Positions 27,664 to 36,788 of a stretch of 59,022 nucleotides of DNA are shown here, in pieces; position 1 is the stretch's first letter, and every line of letters starts with the position of its first letter. A program made the position numbers and the translations under genes. Location: assembly GCF_900143025.1 (NCBI RefSeq), contig NZ_FRCT01000008.1, positions 80,459 to 139,480 of the forward strand. The letters run 5' to 3'. This DNA comes from Ruminococcus flavefaciens (lineage in GTDB: Bacteria; Bacillota; Clostridia; Oscillospirales; Ruminococcaceae). The notes under the pieces were generated by a model, which saw nothing but the letters and a program-made list of their open reading frames with translations, did not search any database and was not told the DNA's origin.

Positions 27664-30049
27664 GGAAATGGCCGCTATCGTCAAGGAAAGAGGCGATGCT
27701 ATTATCGCTGAAAAAGCTGAACATACACGCCGTATCCGAAAAGTATCAGTCGCTGTTTCAGGTATTGCAGCATCAGCCGCAGCCGCATTCTGTATCTGGC
27801 ATCTCAAGGATTCAGCCAAATTCATTAACATGTCCCCTGATAACAGTAACATCATCGAAGATATTACAGAACCTGTTACTTCTCCGACTGCCGAAAAGGC
27901 AGCTGCTGTCTTATCAACGACAGCAAGCCATTTATCCGCAGCAGCTTCCATAACGAAAGCAGGGGCAACAGCTGTTACTTCAGCAGATGTATCCTCATCA
28001 AAAACTGCAAAAACATCTGTTAAAGCATCTGAGTCTTTCGCTGCTGTTGACAGGATTATTTCGTCAGCAGCCGTACAGACAGAATTTGTTCCTGTGGAAA
28101 CTACAGAAACTGTTACAACATATGATTATGAACACCCATTAAACGAAGGGAGAATTATTATGAAACGATTTGGCGCACTTTCAACCGCCTTGCTCATGCT
28201 TCCGAATGTATCAGCTGCAAATGCTGCAGCTGCAGAGCCGTTAAAGTATACACGTACAGACAAGTATCCTGATTATATCCAGAATTTGATAACCTGCATT
28301 GAAGATTATGATCTGGATATTGACATAAACGGCGACGGTAAATTTGATATCTTTGACGCCTATGCAGTTGAACGCAATTGTTCTGACGAACTTCCTGAAT
28401 ATATCGTCAATAATATAAACGCCTGCGAAGAAAAGATAAATGAATTCAAGCAGGCTACAGGCTTGAATGCGAATATCTGTGATATTACGGAATACTTTGT
28501 ACGTACTCAGCCGGTAAAGCTTGAATACTTTGACCCTAATTACTATATTGACAACTGTCCTGATACATATAATGAACCTGTTCCGCTTGAATATATCAGG
28601 CATGATGACGGCGATTTCGATATAATTGATTTCTACGATACAATGTTCTACGAAGAGTCGGACGGTAAGTTTGAAAGACTGAAATACCACGGCAGCGATT
28701 CCGCAGACAAGTTAATGTCGCCTATACATTATTTTATAGAATATTATCTCAAATCAGCTATGTGCTATACCAATGCATCATATAATGTAATGGCTGAGCT
28801 TATGGATAATGGCTTAGTTGATGCTGATATCGATTCAGACGGTGAGATCGGTTTTGATGACATCATGCTGCTGTATAATTTCCGGGACAAATTCTATGAT
28901 GATTATTATGAGACCTGTTATGGTTACTGGGACGAAAATGATGAATATCACAGTCTGGAACCGGGGCAGGTACATGAAAGAAAGAGAACATATGACGGCT
29001 TCCTTGAGGACTATGAAGAATATATTTCTTTCCTGAAGGAAATGCCTCATTATGATGAAAAAACCGAATACACTACCAATCATCCGCTTTCAGAGAGAGA
29101 ATGGGAAAAGACAACAAAATTCTATGATACCGCTTCTCAGTATTCGCTCCATTGCTTCGCTGATATTGAGCAGACGCTGTTTATATATTATATAACCAAC
29201 TATACGAATTTCAGCCCTGAGATCTTTGACAGCAGTTATTATAACAGCGAGGAAAACCATTTCATCAGCTGGGATATATGGGGATATCTCTATAAATACA
29301 AGAATATTTACGAAACATACGGCGTAAACGCTGTCAGAAGCCCCGAAGACAAGCCTCTTGATCCGCGGTTCGCAAAATATGACATAGAAAAGATGTTCCC
29401 TGAGTATTATGATGCTGTCAAGAAAGGTGAGATCCCTGAGCCTGACATAAACAAGGACGGAAAGACCGACATTCAGGATTATGCATTTTTCAAGGATCTT
29501 TTTACTGAGATACCGGCGCCTGAAGCTCCTTCATACTTTATCTATGCGAAAATAGATGCACCGCAGGAAGTACGTGACGCTTTCAATAACGATTACGACT
29601 TTAACAATAACGGTGTCAGCTGTGATATCGGAGAACTTGAGTGTATAGAGCTTTACATTGCAAAGGCTGTAGGAGCTTCGGATTATAATGACATACTCGA
29701 TATGCTTGACAAGTATTATGCAGAAAATCCGTCCCTTGATCCTGTTGCGATAATAAATGAAGAAATTAAAAAAATGAATGATCCGCAGACAGAAGCAGAA
29801 AAAAGCCATGAGGTAGAAAGCAAAATAATCAGCTATATGAGCTCCCTTGACCTGTTCAAAACTGTAACAGGTGATTCCAATATCGACGGAAACGTGGATA
29901 TGTCCGATGTGGTATTAATAATGCAGTCTCTTTCCAATCCTGATAAATACAAACTGACTCCGCAGGGAAGAAAGAATGCCGATCACGATGACAACGGCGT
30001 TACCACCGCAGATGCACTTGCTGTACAGAAGGAACTTCTCGGCTTATAA
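27650..30049 (+). CDS. dockerin-bearing membrane protein, putative anti-sigma partner 1
   Basis: A protein of 799 residues from ATG 27650 (AAGGAGG nine bases before). About 1-31 is a charged cytoplasmic part, about 33-53 a membrane helix (VAVSGIAASAAAAFCIWHL) and about 54-168 a Ser/Thr/Ala-rich stretch. At residue 171 comes a second signal-peptide-like segment (MKRFGALSTALLMLPNVSAA), preceded by AAGGGAG at the right distance. The rest has Ca-loop motifs (DINGDGKFDIFD, DIDSDGEIGFDD, DINKDGKTDIQD) and a C-terminal dockerin (SNIDGNVDMSDVVLIMQSLS ... VTTADALAVQKELLGL). The anti-sigma role is inferred from position and topology. It may be translated from two starts (27650 and 28160). Confidence 0.75.
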   Translation: MMDYKEMAAIVKERGDAIIAEKAEHTRRIRKVSVAVSGIAASAAAAFCIWHLKDSAKFINMSPDNSNIIEDITEPVTSPTAEKAAAVLSTTASHLSAAASITKAGATAVTSADVSSSKTAKTSVKASESFAAVDRIISSAAVQTEFVPVETTETVTTYDYEHPLNEGRIIMKRFGALSTALLMLPNVSAANAAAAEPLKYTRTDKYPDYIQNLITCIEDYDLDIDINGDGKFDIFDAYAVERNCSDELPEYIVNNINACEEKINEFKQATGLNANICDITEYFVRTQPVKLEYFDPNYYIDNCPDTYNEPVPLEYIRHDDGDFDIIDFYDTMFYEESDGKFERLKYHGSDSADKLMSPIHYFIEYYLKSAMCYTNASYNVMAELMDNGLVDADIDSDGEIGFDDIMLLYNFRDKFYDDYYETCYGYWDENDEYHSLEPGQVHERKRTYDGFLEDYEEYISFLKEMPHYDEKTEYTTNHPLSEREWEKTTKFYDTASQYSLHCFADIEQTLFIYYITNYTNFSPEIFDSSYYNSEENHFISWDIWGYLYKYKNIYETYGVNAVRSPEDKPLDPRFAKYDIEKMFPEYYDAVKKGEIPEPDINKDGKTDIQDYAFFKDLFTEIPAPEAPSYFIYAKIDAPQEVRDAFNNDYDFNNNGVSCDIGELECIELYIAKAVGASDYNDILDMLDKYYAENPSLDPVAIINEEIKKMNDPQTEAEKSHEVESKIISYMSSLDLFKTVTGDSNIDGNVDMSDVVLIMQSLSNPDKYKLTPQGRKNADHDDNGVTTADALAVQKELLGL

Positions 30050-30085
30050 AAACTTTTCCGTGTTCACATATTACAGCTGATCAGT

Positions 30086-30376
30086 GTAGACAAAGCAAAG
30101 ATACTGACAAAAGAAGATATACTTGATAGAATCCTAAATGGTGAATTTTCAAGCTTTATTGAGCTGCATTCCGAGACAAGAGACGACATTATTTATATCC
30201 CGGAACTGGAAATGAAAATCAAACCATATGTCTGGGAAGTCAAGGAAAGAATAGTAAACATCAGCTTTGATATGTACAGTGATGTATTGAAAACGCGCTT
30301 TTGTGAGTTTAGTACAGGTTTGGGCCTGTTTTTTCGGGCTTGCGCGGAATTGCAGTGTGATCCCTTTGCAGAATAA
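30086..30376 (+). pseudogene. start-less ORF remnant, unrecognised
   Basis: An open frame without a usable start reads VDKAKILTKEDILDRILNGE, FSSFIELHSETRDDIIYIPE, through IKPYVWEVKERIVNISFDMY, to a stop at 30374-30376. The composition is protein-like. I cannot name it. Its 3' flank (CTTTGCAGAA ... GTGTAGGAAAA) resembles the decayed sequence at 5590-5640. Confidence 0.3.
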
Positions 30377-30456
30377 TTTGTCCAACCGCAGGAGAAGTGT
30401 AGGAAAAATAAAGTTGAGAATAACTATATCTTTTGTTGGAGCATGAGCCATGATTT

Positions 30457-31113
30457 TTATTTTTGTCGGTTATGCTGCATTTTGAAGGATATTATAACAC
30501 TGATAAGCTGTGCCATTACAGTGGCAAGAGCTGCTCCCGACGCACCGAGATGAAAGACGGCAACAAATACAAGGTCGCCTAAGATATTGAACAGACAGGC
30601 TATTCCTACAGCTATAAGCGGTGTTTTAGAATCGCCCAGCCCTCTGAAGATACTGCCGAGCAGATTATATGCGGTAATTACAATAAATCCACCGCCGCAT
30701 ATCCTGATATAATCTGAGGTAATATCAAACGCCTCTGCCGGAGCCTGCATTATTCCGGCAAGTCCCGGTGCACCAATAACGCTTATGAGAGTGAATACAA
30801 GACCTGTTACAGCAAAGATCATAATACCTGTTCCAATGGTCTGAGCTGCGTCTTTTGGACGTTTCTGACCTATCTTCTGACCGACAGCGACTGTTATTCC
30901 CATTGAGAAGCTGACGATAAGATTAGTAAGCGTTGTTATGATCTGAGAACCTGTAGATACTGCGGATACATCTGCTGTTGTGCCGAATCGTCCTACTACA
31001 AGCAGGTCTACAGCACCATACATAGCCTGCAAAAACATAGCAAACAGAACAGGGAGCATAAATTTCATAAGTTTCGGCAATATTGCACCGCTTGTAAAAT
31101 CATTGTTTTTCAT
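30457..31113 (-). pseudogene. MATE-family efflux protein, truncated to its first half
   Basis: The first 205 of 218 residues match the N-terminal half of MATE transporters (PKLMKFMLPVLFAMFLQAMY, VDLLVVGRFGT, FRGLGDSKTPLIAVGIAC). The family normally has about 440-450 residues and 12 helices. Here, after ALATVMAQLISVIISF, the protein ends MQHNRQK and stops. Six helices cannot make the usual two-lobed transporter, so I call it a truncated gene. Its upstream control region is intact, with a promoter, an operator-like palindrome and a leader terminator, so loss may be recent. GGAGG precedes the ATG. Confidence 0.75.
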
Positions 31114-31134
31114 TTCTATCCTCCATAAAAAAGC

Positions 31135-31170
31135 GGATAAAACAGCAAAGATATACTTGCTGTCCTATCC
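31135..31170 (-). terminator. leader terminator (attenuator) before the MATE gene
   Basis: On the reverse strand, GGATAGGACAGCAA pairs with TTGCTGTTTTATCC, followed by GCTTTTTT just before the ribosome site. A terminator in a leader implies control by attenuation or a riboswitch; I do not recognise an aptamer. Confidence 0.6.
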
Positions 31171-31189
31171 CTTTTGAAATCCGATAAAT

Positions 31190-31238
31190 GTTTGTTTTCA
31201 AACGTTAGTATTATATCATATCACGCAATATGTGTCAA
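31190..31238 (-). promoter_or_regulatory. MATE promoter with operator-like palindrome
   Basis: Reverse-strand TTGACA (31233-31238), 17 bases, TATAAT (31210-31215). GTTTG-TTTT-CAAAC (31190-31203) lies at the expected transcription start, a typical repressor position. Confidence 0.65.
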
Positions 31239-31337
31239 TGCTATAATTGTAAAGGGATCTCGGGGAAATCTAATCAGAAAACAGCTATCTGATACAAAAA
31301 GAAGAAATATGCAGCAGTTCAAAGGGGGGCGATAACC

Positions 31338-31366
31338 TTGAAAACTTAACAATTGCATGATATAAT
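31338..31366 (+). promoter_or_regulatory. promoter of the GH3 gene
   Basis: TTGAAA (31338-31343), 17-base spacer, TATAAT (31361-31366). Confidence 0.7.
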
Positions 31367-31392
31367 GAAGAAAAACTGTCGGATCTTGAAAA

Positions 31393-31406
31393 TGTAAGCG
31401 CTTGCA
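31393..31406 (+). promoter_or_regulatory. cre-like LacI-family operator
   Basis: TGTAAGCGCTTGCA fits the catabolite-response consensus TGNAANCGNTNNCA exactly. It lies about 20 bases after the expected transcription start, a roadblock position, so the beta-glucosidase gene is probably repressed by CcpA or by a LacI-type regulator. Confidence 0.65.
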
Positions 31407-31467
31407 GGCGCAAGGATAACTATGTTTTTCAGAAGTTTGAGCAAAGCCGCAGAAAGGAGTATTCGAT

Positions 31468-33795
31468 ATGGAACTGACAACAGATGAACAGATAAGAATG
31501 GTAAACGGGCAGTCCTTTTTTGGAATGGGAGAATTGCCGCATAAGGGAGTTCCGCGTATTCAGATGCTTGACGGCGGAACGGGACTCAATTTTGAACAGC
31601 TGTTCGGCGATATTATGGAAAAAGCAGAGCGTCCCGAAAAAGGCACTGCTGTATTCAGAAAAGTGCTTGAAAACTTCTATCAGCCTGATTTGCTTGATAC
31701 TAAGGAAGAGGTCGGTTTATACAACTGGCTCTGCGAACAGCTAAGGGCTATAATACCTGAAATGACTGCTCCCGGCTGTTATCCGCCGGGTATGCTGCTT
31801 GGTGCGACATGGGATCCCGAAACCGTTTATCAGGTAGGTCTGGCACTTGGACACGAGGCACGAGCATACGGTGTTCATGTGCTGCTCGGAACTCCGAATA
31901 TAAATCTTCATCGTGATCTCAGAGCAGGACGGCTGTTTGAGGGCTACTCCGAGGATCCTTACCTTATAACAAAGCTTGCACCAGAGCTTGTCAAGGGAGT
32001 GCAGTCTCAGGAAGTTGCGGCAAATGTAAAGCATTTTGCAGCCAATAATCAGGAGACAAACCGTCAGGGGATAAATGAGATAATTTCGGAGAGAGCTCTT
32101 TATGAGCTTTATCTCCCCGGATTTGAAGCTTGCGTCAAAGCAGGCTGTGCAACTGTGATGGCTGCGTATAATAAGATAAACGGTACAGCGTGTACTGAAA
32201 ACAAGTGGCTCCTGACGGAGCTTCTACGTGATGATTGGAGCTTCGAGGGACTTGTTATGAGCGACTGGGGAGCAGTTTATGATCCTGCCGCAGCAGTCAA
32301 TGCAGGCTGCGATGTGAATATGCCGGGACCTGTTTCGCCCGAGCCTCTCGGAAAAGCAATTTCAGACGGAACTCTTGAACCTGAAAAGCTTGCAATATCG
32401 GCAGAACGTGCCGCTGCTCTTGCACGAAAATATGCATTGCCGCCAACAGGTCATATTGATATGGAAATGACCGATCATGCCGCCTATAAAGCCGCAGCAG
32501 AGGGTATCGTCATGCTTAAAAATTCTCCCTGCTTCGCTGACTCTGAGAAAAAATGCTGTCCGCTGTCGGTTTCTTCTAAGATAGCAATTATGGGTTCAAA
32601 TGGCGGAAAATTGCTGAGCTGCGGAGAGGGGAGCGCTTGTGTCCGTACAAATCGAGCTACAGACCTATGCACGGAATTGCGCAGGCATTTTGCAGATGTT
32701 CGTTTGGGACTGTATGACGAAGCTGATACGGTCATCTATGTACTCAATATTGCAGGACAGGAGGGCAATGACCGTAAAACACTGTGTATTGATAATGAAG
32801 AAATACAGCGTATTTGCGAACTGAGCGGATATGCCGATAAGCACTATATGCGCTCAGTGCTGATACTTAATACATCGGGACCTGTTACAGGCTCGGTATT
32901 TGATTTGTGGGACGCAGTATTCTGGGTTTCGCTGCCGGGTATGCAGGGAGCTGCTGCAATTGCAGATATCCTTTGCGGAAATGTTAGTCCGTCAGGACGT
33001 TTGCCTTTGTCATTTCCGTACAGTGAGGATCATATGCCGACATATCTTAATTTTTCCGGTGACGGTATGACCGTTAACTACGGCGAGGGCGTATTTGTTG
33101 GTTATCGTTATTATGTTACGCGCCGCTGCCGCAATACCGAAGCTGATTATGCACGATTCTGTTTCGGCTGCGGACTTTCCTATTCCACGTTTGAAGTTCA
33201 TGACCTGCGCGTTGAAAGCGGCGATATCGAAAACGGACTTGAATTGACAGCAGATGTGAAAAATACAGGCGAAGTTGCTGGAAAGACCGTAGTACAGGTA
33301 TATGTCCATGACCCTGTATCCACGCTGACAAAGCCTGTCTGCCAGCTCTGTGCGTTTCAAAAGGTATATATCGAACCTTATCAGACGGTAACAGTGCATC
33401 TGCACGTTGACAGGCGTTCCTTTGAGAGTTGGGATCCCGATCTTCATGCATGGACTCTTGAGGACGGTGAATATGTACTGAAAGCAACAGTTGAGGACGC
33501 GAATGCTATCGACTGGAGTGATCCTTTCGGCATAATTCTGCGATATGACGGCGAATCGCCGTACAGCTGGGGTGAACATACAAGTGTCAAGGAGATATAC
33601 GAAGATCATGAGTTGAAACCTGCTCTTTATCGGTTTATACAAGCTCACAGTCTTTCATGGGAGACTGTTCTCTCAACGTATCAGTATACCGCAATGGATA
33701 GTATCGGAAAGCTGCTGAATAACATGGGCTGTTCTGATAAAGCGTATGATGAGTTTATCGGCACCTTGCGTCAGATGCGGCATTTGAAACGATGA
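31468..33795 (+). CDS. GH3 beta-glucosidase, intracellular
   Basis: A glycoside hydrolase of 775 residues without a signal peptide. The N-terminal TIM barrel carries the nucleophile Asp266 in GLVMSDWGA and the substrate-binding KHFAANNQE. Then come the alpha/beta sandwich (ILNTSGPVTGS, SGRLPLSFPYS) and a C-terminal FnIII-like domain (VKNTGEVAGKTVVQVYVHDP). The layout is standard for cytoplasmic GH3 enzymes that split imported cellobiose, cellodextrins or xylo-oligosaccharides. Substrate choice cannot be told from sequence. AAAGGAG precedes the ATG. It completes the extracellular degradation seen elsewhere in the window. Confidence 0.92.
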   Translation: MELTTDEQIRMVNGQSFFGMGELPHKGVPRIQMLDGGTGLNFEQLFGDIMEKAERPEKGTAVFRKVLENFYQPDLLDTKEEVGLYNWLCEQLRAIIPEMTAPGCYPPGMLLGATWDPETVYQVGLALGHEARAYGVHVLLGTPNINLHRDLRAGRLFEGYSEDPYLITKLAPELVKGVQSQEVAANVKHFAANNQETNRQGINEIISERALYELYLPGFEACVKAGCATVMAAYNKINGTACTENKWLLTELLRDDWSFEGLVMSDWGAVYDPAAAVNAGCDVNMPGPVSPEPLGKAISDGTLEPEKLAISAERAAALARKYALPPTGHIDMEMTDHAAYKAAAEGIVMLKNSPCFADSEKKCCPLSVSSKIAIMGSNGGKLLSCGEGSACVRTNRATDLCTELRRHFADVRLGLYDEADTVIYVLNIAGQEGNDRKTLCIDNEEIQRICELSGYADKHYMRSVLILNTSGPVTGSVFDLWDAVFWVSLPGMQGAAAIADILCGNVSPSGRLPLSFPYSEDHMPTYLNFSGDGMTVNYGEGVFVGYRYYVTRRCRNTEADYARFCFGCGLSYSTFEVHDLRVESGDIENGLELTADVKNTGEVAGKTVVQVYVHDPVSTLTKPVCQLCAFQKVYIEPYQTVTVHLHVDRRSFESWDPDLHAWTLEDGEYVLKATVEDANAIDWSDPFGIILRYDGESPYSWGEHTSVKEIYEDHELKPALYRFIQAHSLSWETVLSTYQYTAMDSIGKLLNNMGCSDKAYDEFIGTLRQMRHLKR

Positions 33796-33868
33796 CAGTA
33801 TTGCATTGTCTGAAATAACATGAAAACGTCCGCTCATAACCTCGATACCCATATAGAAATTTTACACT

Positions 33869-34140
33869 AATTATTGAGAGAACCCCTTTTGAAAAAGGGG
33901 CTCCTCTGACGGAGGACGTCCCCTCTGTCACTGCGTGACATCTCCCCACACTGTGGGGAGTCACTCTCAAACTCTCTCCCTAAAACTTTCAGTTTTATTT
34001 TTTATCAGATAGGGCACACCCTGCATTACTTGCGGGGCTTTTTTATTTTAGTGTGCCCTATCTGAGAAAAAATCAGCTAAAAAAGTCTTTGGAAAGGGGT
34101 TCGGGGGAAAGCCTTTCTTCAGAAAGGTTTCCCCCGATAA
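33869..34140. repeat. composite hairpin-rich intergenic element (MITE-like)
   Basis: It holds nested inverted repeats: CCCCTTTTGAAAAAGGGG near 33887, CTCCCCACACTGTGGGGAG (33942-33960), CAGATAGGGCACAC against GTGCCCTATCTG (about 34005-34065), GGAAAGGGGTTC, and GAAAGCCTTTCTTCAGAAAGG. It has no coding capacity. It has the look of dispersed non-autonomous elements of Clostridiales genomes. Confidence 0.6.
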
Positions 34141-34209
34141 ATAGTATAAGCTTCTATATTTAGTATCAAGGTTATGAGCAGACGTTTTTTAGTTGTTTTA
34201 GATTTGATG

Positions 34210-36432
34210 TTATCTTATCTTGCTTCCTCCCCATTCAACGACAGTAAAGCCTTTTCTTTCAAAGGTAGGCAGCTGCTGCGGTTCGATATCCACGGCATTT
34301 TCCAGTGGAACATATGTCATGAATATGCGGAGCAGGCTGTCAGGTGCTGGAGAGATATTCAGTTTAGCAGAATTTGTATATGCATCGCCCTGGAAGGAAA
34401 TGAGATTATACTTGTTATGCTCCATTAACGGCAGCCAGTATACGATGAACTCGTTCATTTCATCTTCGTTCAGTCCCATGTATGTGAGTTTTTCCCTGAG
34501 GAAACTCTCGGTATCGCTGCCTGCAACGCAGAAGCCCTTGGAGTGATCGAATCTTGTTCGGCAGTTTGCGGCGTCCCAGAACAGATATCTGTGATGTGTA
34601 CCGTCAGCCTTGTTAAGAAGCTTGCCGTCAGGGTAGGCTGTTACGTTCCAGCCGTTGTTATACTTCGGATATGTTGTTGAGAGCTCTGCTTCCGTCAGTT
34701 CAAGCTCAACATGAATATCGGTCTCATGCTCAGGATATAAATAAATAACGGGCTTATCAATGTATGACTCATAAACGATAGTTGGAGTTTTATCATCGTC
34801 CGCAACTGTTTTTATCCAGCCATACTGATCATTGTAATTGGTAAATATCCATTTATCATTATTATCCTGATATCCTAATTTTGAGAGAATAGTATTCTTA
34901 TAAATAATAGCTACAGGCTCATAGCTCTCATCGGGACCGGGATATAATTTCAGATCATCTGCAATAATACGTATAGGACCGCCAAAGCTTCGGTGCTCAG
35001 GTTCAACATAAGTCTTTGGGAGAGTTTCGATAAGCTTTTGTCTCATTTTGATAAGGTCAAATACATCGAGTTTATTGTCATGGCAGAAATCAGCGGACTC
35101 CCAGCTTTTAATCTCAGCATCAGCTGAGCCGAGCAGCCATTTTTGCAGCAGAACAACATCAGATACATTAAATTCCCCGTCATCGTTGACATCGCCTGTG
35201 GGGTTATATTTCAGCTTGAATATCACATCTGTGGAATCGTTGTCATATCTTGTCACGATCATGCTGTTGTTGGGCAGTATCCTTCCGCCGTAATATCCCA
35301 TACTCTCAGCGTTATCGGGGAATGAATAATTCTTAGGGAGAGAGTTTTCTTCCAATCTGAAGGTGAAATTGGTTGAATTGAAATTTTTGCCTAAATTATC
35401 ATCGACGATCGCAGGATTTGTTTCCATTGCGAGGATAGGTCCGGTTGCACACTCGCCATTACTGATGCTTGTCGATATATAGAGCTTTGTATCTTCAGAG
35501 AACTCTATCGGTTCATCTGTGTCACAGTCCACGGCTGAAGCTCGCATCTGTCCCGGCAAAAGTATCGTTTTGGCGTTGTTCAAAACGGCACAGTCGGCAG
35601 TCAGTGTATATGATGTCGGCTCGTCAGGATCAGGTCTTACATGGGATGTGCGTATCCATGAGATCTTTTCAATTCCGTCCTGTACAGCCTGATATAAATA
35701 TATCTTGTCAATGGAGCCGTCGTCATACAGATCGGGCACCTGCATAGTGCAGTCAGAGGTCAGGAGATACTTTATGTTCTCGTATTTGTTATTGCTGTCA
35801 GGCTCCCATTTGTCACCAAACTGGTCTATCGTCATTGTACAGAACACTACATAATTATCCTTGACGGAAACTTCGCCATTTTTCTTCGTATATTCGTAAT
35901 ATTCGTTTGAACCGTCGGGGAGCCAGCTGAATATATCAGTTTCGGTGATATTGAGCCCCTGATCGGCTTTGAAATTATACTCAGCAATTGCAGGCGGTTT
36001 CCAATTATCATCAGTTTCCTTTACCTGTACATGGGGATCAACGATAGTAAGATCAATTTCGCCCTGCTTCTGAGGCTGATAGACAAACACATCAAAGCAA
36101 GTCTCGGTCAGCTCATGGGTGTAGATCTCATGTTTCAGTTCGGTACCCATTCCCTCAGACGGTTTCAGTTCATATCCGTATGTATCTTTACTTGCGCCTT
36201 TTCTCGCACGGTCAGGATATACAATACAGATCAGACCATTGTCGATATGCGTTGCTCCATAGGTATTTCTGAACTCTGCTGCGGAATCAAAATCAGACGG
36301 GATCCAGTCGGGGAGTGCAGCATAAACAACAGTTCCTTCTGCAATTGCAGCAGAGGAATGGGGAGTAAATGAAAGTGGGGAAATCGCGGTTGCGGCTGCT
36401 ATAAAAGCAGCTGTTAGTTTCTTTAGGCTCAT
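34210..36432 (-). CDS. secreted multidomain dockerin protein 2 with C-terminal KPVIYLYP domain
   Basis: A protein of 740 residues and paralogue of 16444. A signal peptide ends near HSSAA. Then come an LPDWIPSDF module (about 40-250), a DTDEPIEF module with YSFPDNAESMGYYGGRILPN (about 290-400), a dockerin (about 405-474; DVNDDGEFNVSDVVLLQKWL, DFCHDNKLDVFDLIKMR), an SH3-like module (YPGPDESYEPVAIIYKNT) and the terminal domain (559-739; KPVIYLYPEHETDIHVELEL ... VVEWGG). The two N-terminal modules are in the opposite order to 16444. I chose the ATG at 36432, with AGGTG before it, over a GTG three codons upstream. Function unknown. Confidence 0.82.
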   Translation of the reverse strand: MSLKKLTAAFIAAATAISPLSFTPHSSAAIAEGTVVYAALPDWIPSDFDSAAEFRNTYGATHIDNGLICIVYPDRARKGASKDTYGYELKPSEGMGTELKHEIYTHELTETCFDVFVYQPQKQGEIDLTIVDPHVQVKETDDNWKPPAIAEYNFKADQGLNITETDIFSWLPDGSNEYYEYTKKNGEVSVKDNYVVFCTMTIDQFGDKWEPDSNNKYENIKYLLTSDCTMQVPDLYDDGSIDKIYLYQAVQDGIEKISWIRTSHVRPDPDEPTSYTLTADCAVLNNAKTILLPGQMRASAVDCDTDEPIEFSEDTKLYISTSISNGECATGPILAMETNPAIVDDNLGKNFNSTNFTFRLEENSLPKNYSFPDNAESMGYYGGRILPNNSMIVTRYDNDSTDVIFKLKYNPTGDVNDDGEFNVSDVVLLQKWLLGSADAEIKSWESADFCHDNKLDVFDLIKMRQKLIETLPKTYVEPEHRSFGGPIRIIADDLKLYPGPDESYEPVAIIYKNTILSKLGYQDNNDKWIFTNYNDQYGWIKTVADDDKTPTIVYESYIDKPVIYLYPEHETDIHVELELTEAELSTTYPKYNNGWNVTAYPDGKLLNKADGTHHRYLFWDAANCRTRFDHSKGFCVAGSDTESFLREKLTYMGLNEDEMNEFIVYWLPLMEHNKYNLISFQGDAYTNSAKLNISPAPDSLLRIFMTYVPLENAVDIEPQQLPTFERKGFTVVEWGGSKIR

Positions 36433-36701
36433 TATGTTCACCTGCCATTCTTCATATTTGCATATAACTGATGAGTTTCATTATACAGCGATATCTTTTC
36501 GGATACAAAAGATCATCGCATTATAAGTTTACATTTGAATTAACGTATGAAAAGGCAAAATGTGCGGCTGAAAAAGTAAACTTTTTATGAATTGCTGATT
36601 GGTACCGATAAAACTTAATAATTATCATTCCCTGAAATGAACATTATATCTTTACCTTAAAGAGCAGTTTTGTTAAAGATGTAGAATAAAACTGAAAAAT
36701 A

Positions 36702-36730
36702 TTGACAGGCAGGGGATTTGTGAATATAAT
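36702..36730 (+). promoter_or_regulatory. promoter of the metal operon
   Basis: TTGACA (36702-36707), 17-base spacer, TATAAT (36725-36730): full consensus. Confidence 0.8.
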
Positions 36731-36743
36731 AGTAAATTGAAAA

Positions 36744-36758
36744 TGATAATCATTATCA
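36744..36758 (+). promoter_or_regulatory. Fur-type box
   Basis: TGATAATCATTATCA is an exact match to the 7-1-7 Fur-box consensus TGATAATNATTATCA. It lies over the first transcribed bases, where a bound Fur-family repressor would shut the promoter. Bacillus Zur boxes (TCGTAATNATTACGA) and PerR boxes differ at defined positions. Confidence 0.82.
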
Positions 36759-36788
36759 AAATATTGTGATAATAACTGAGGTGATAAA

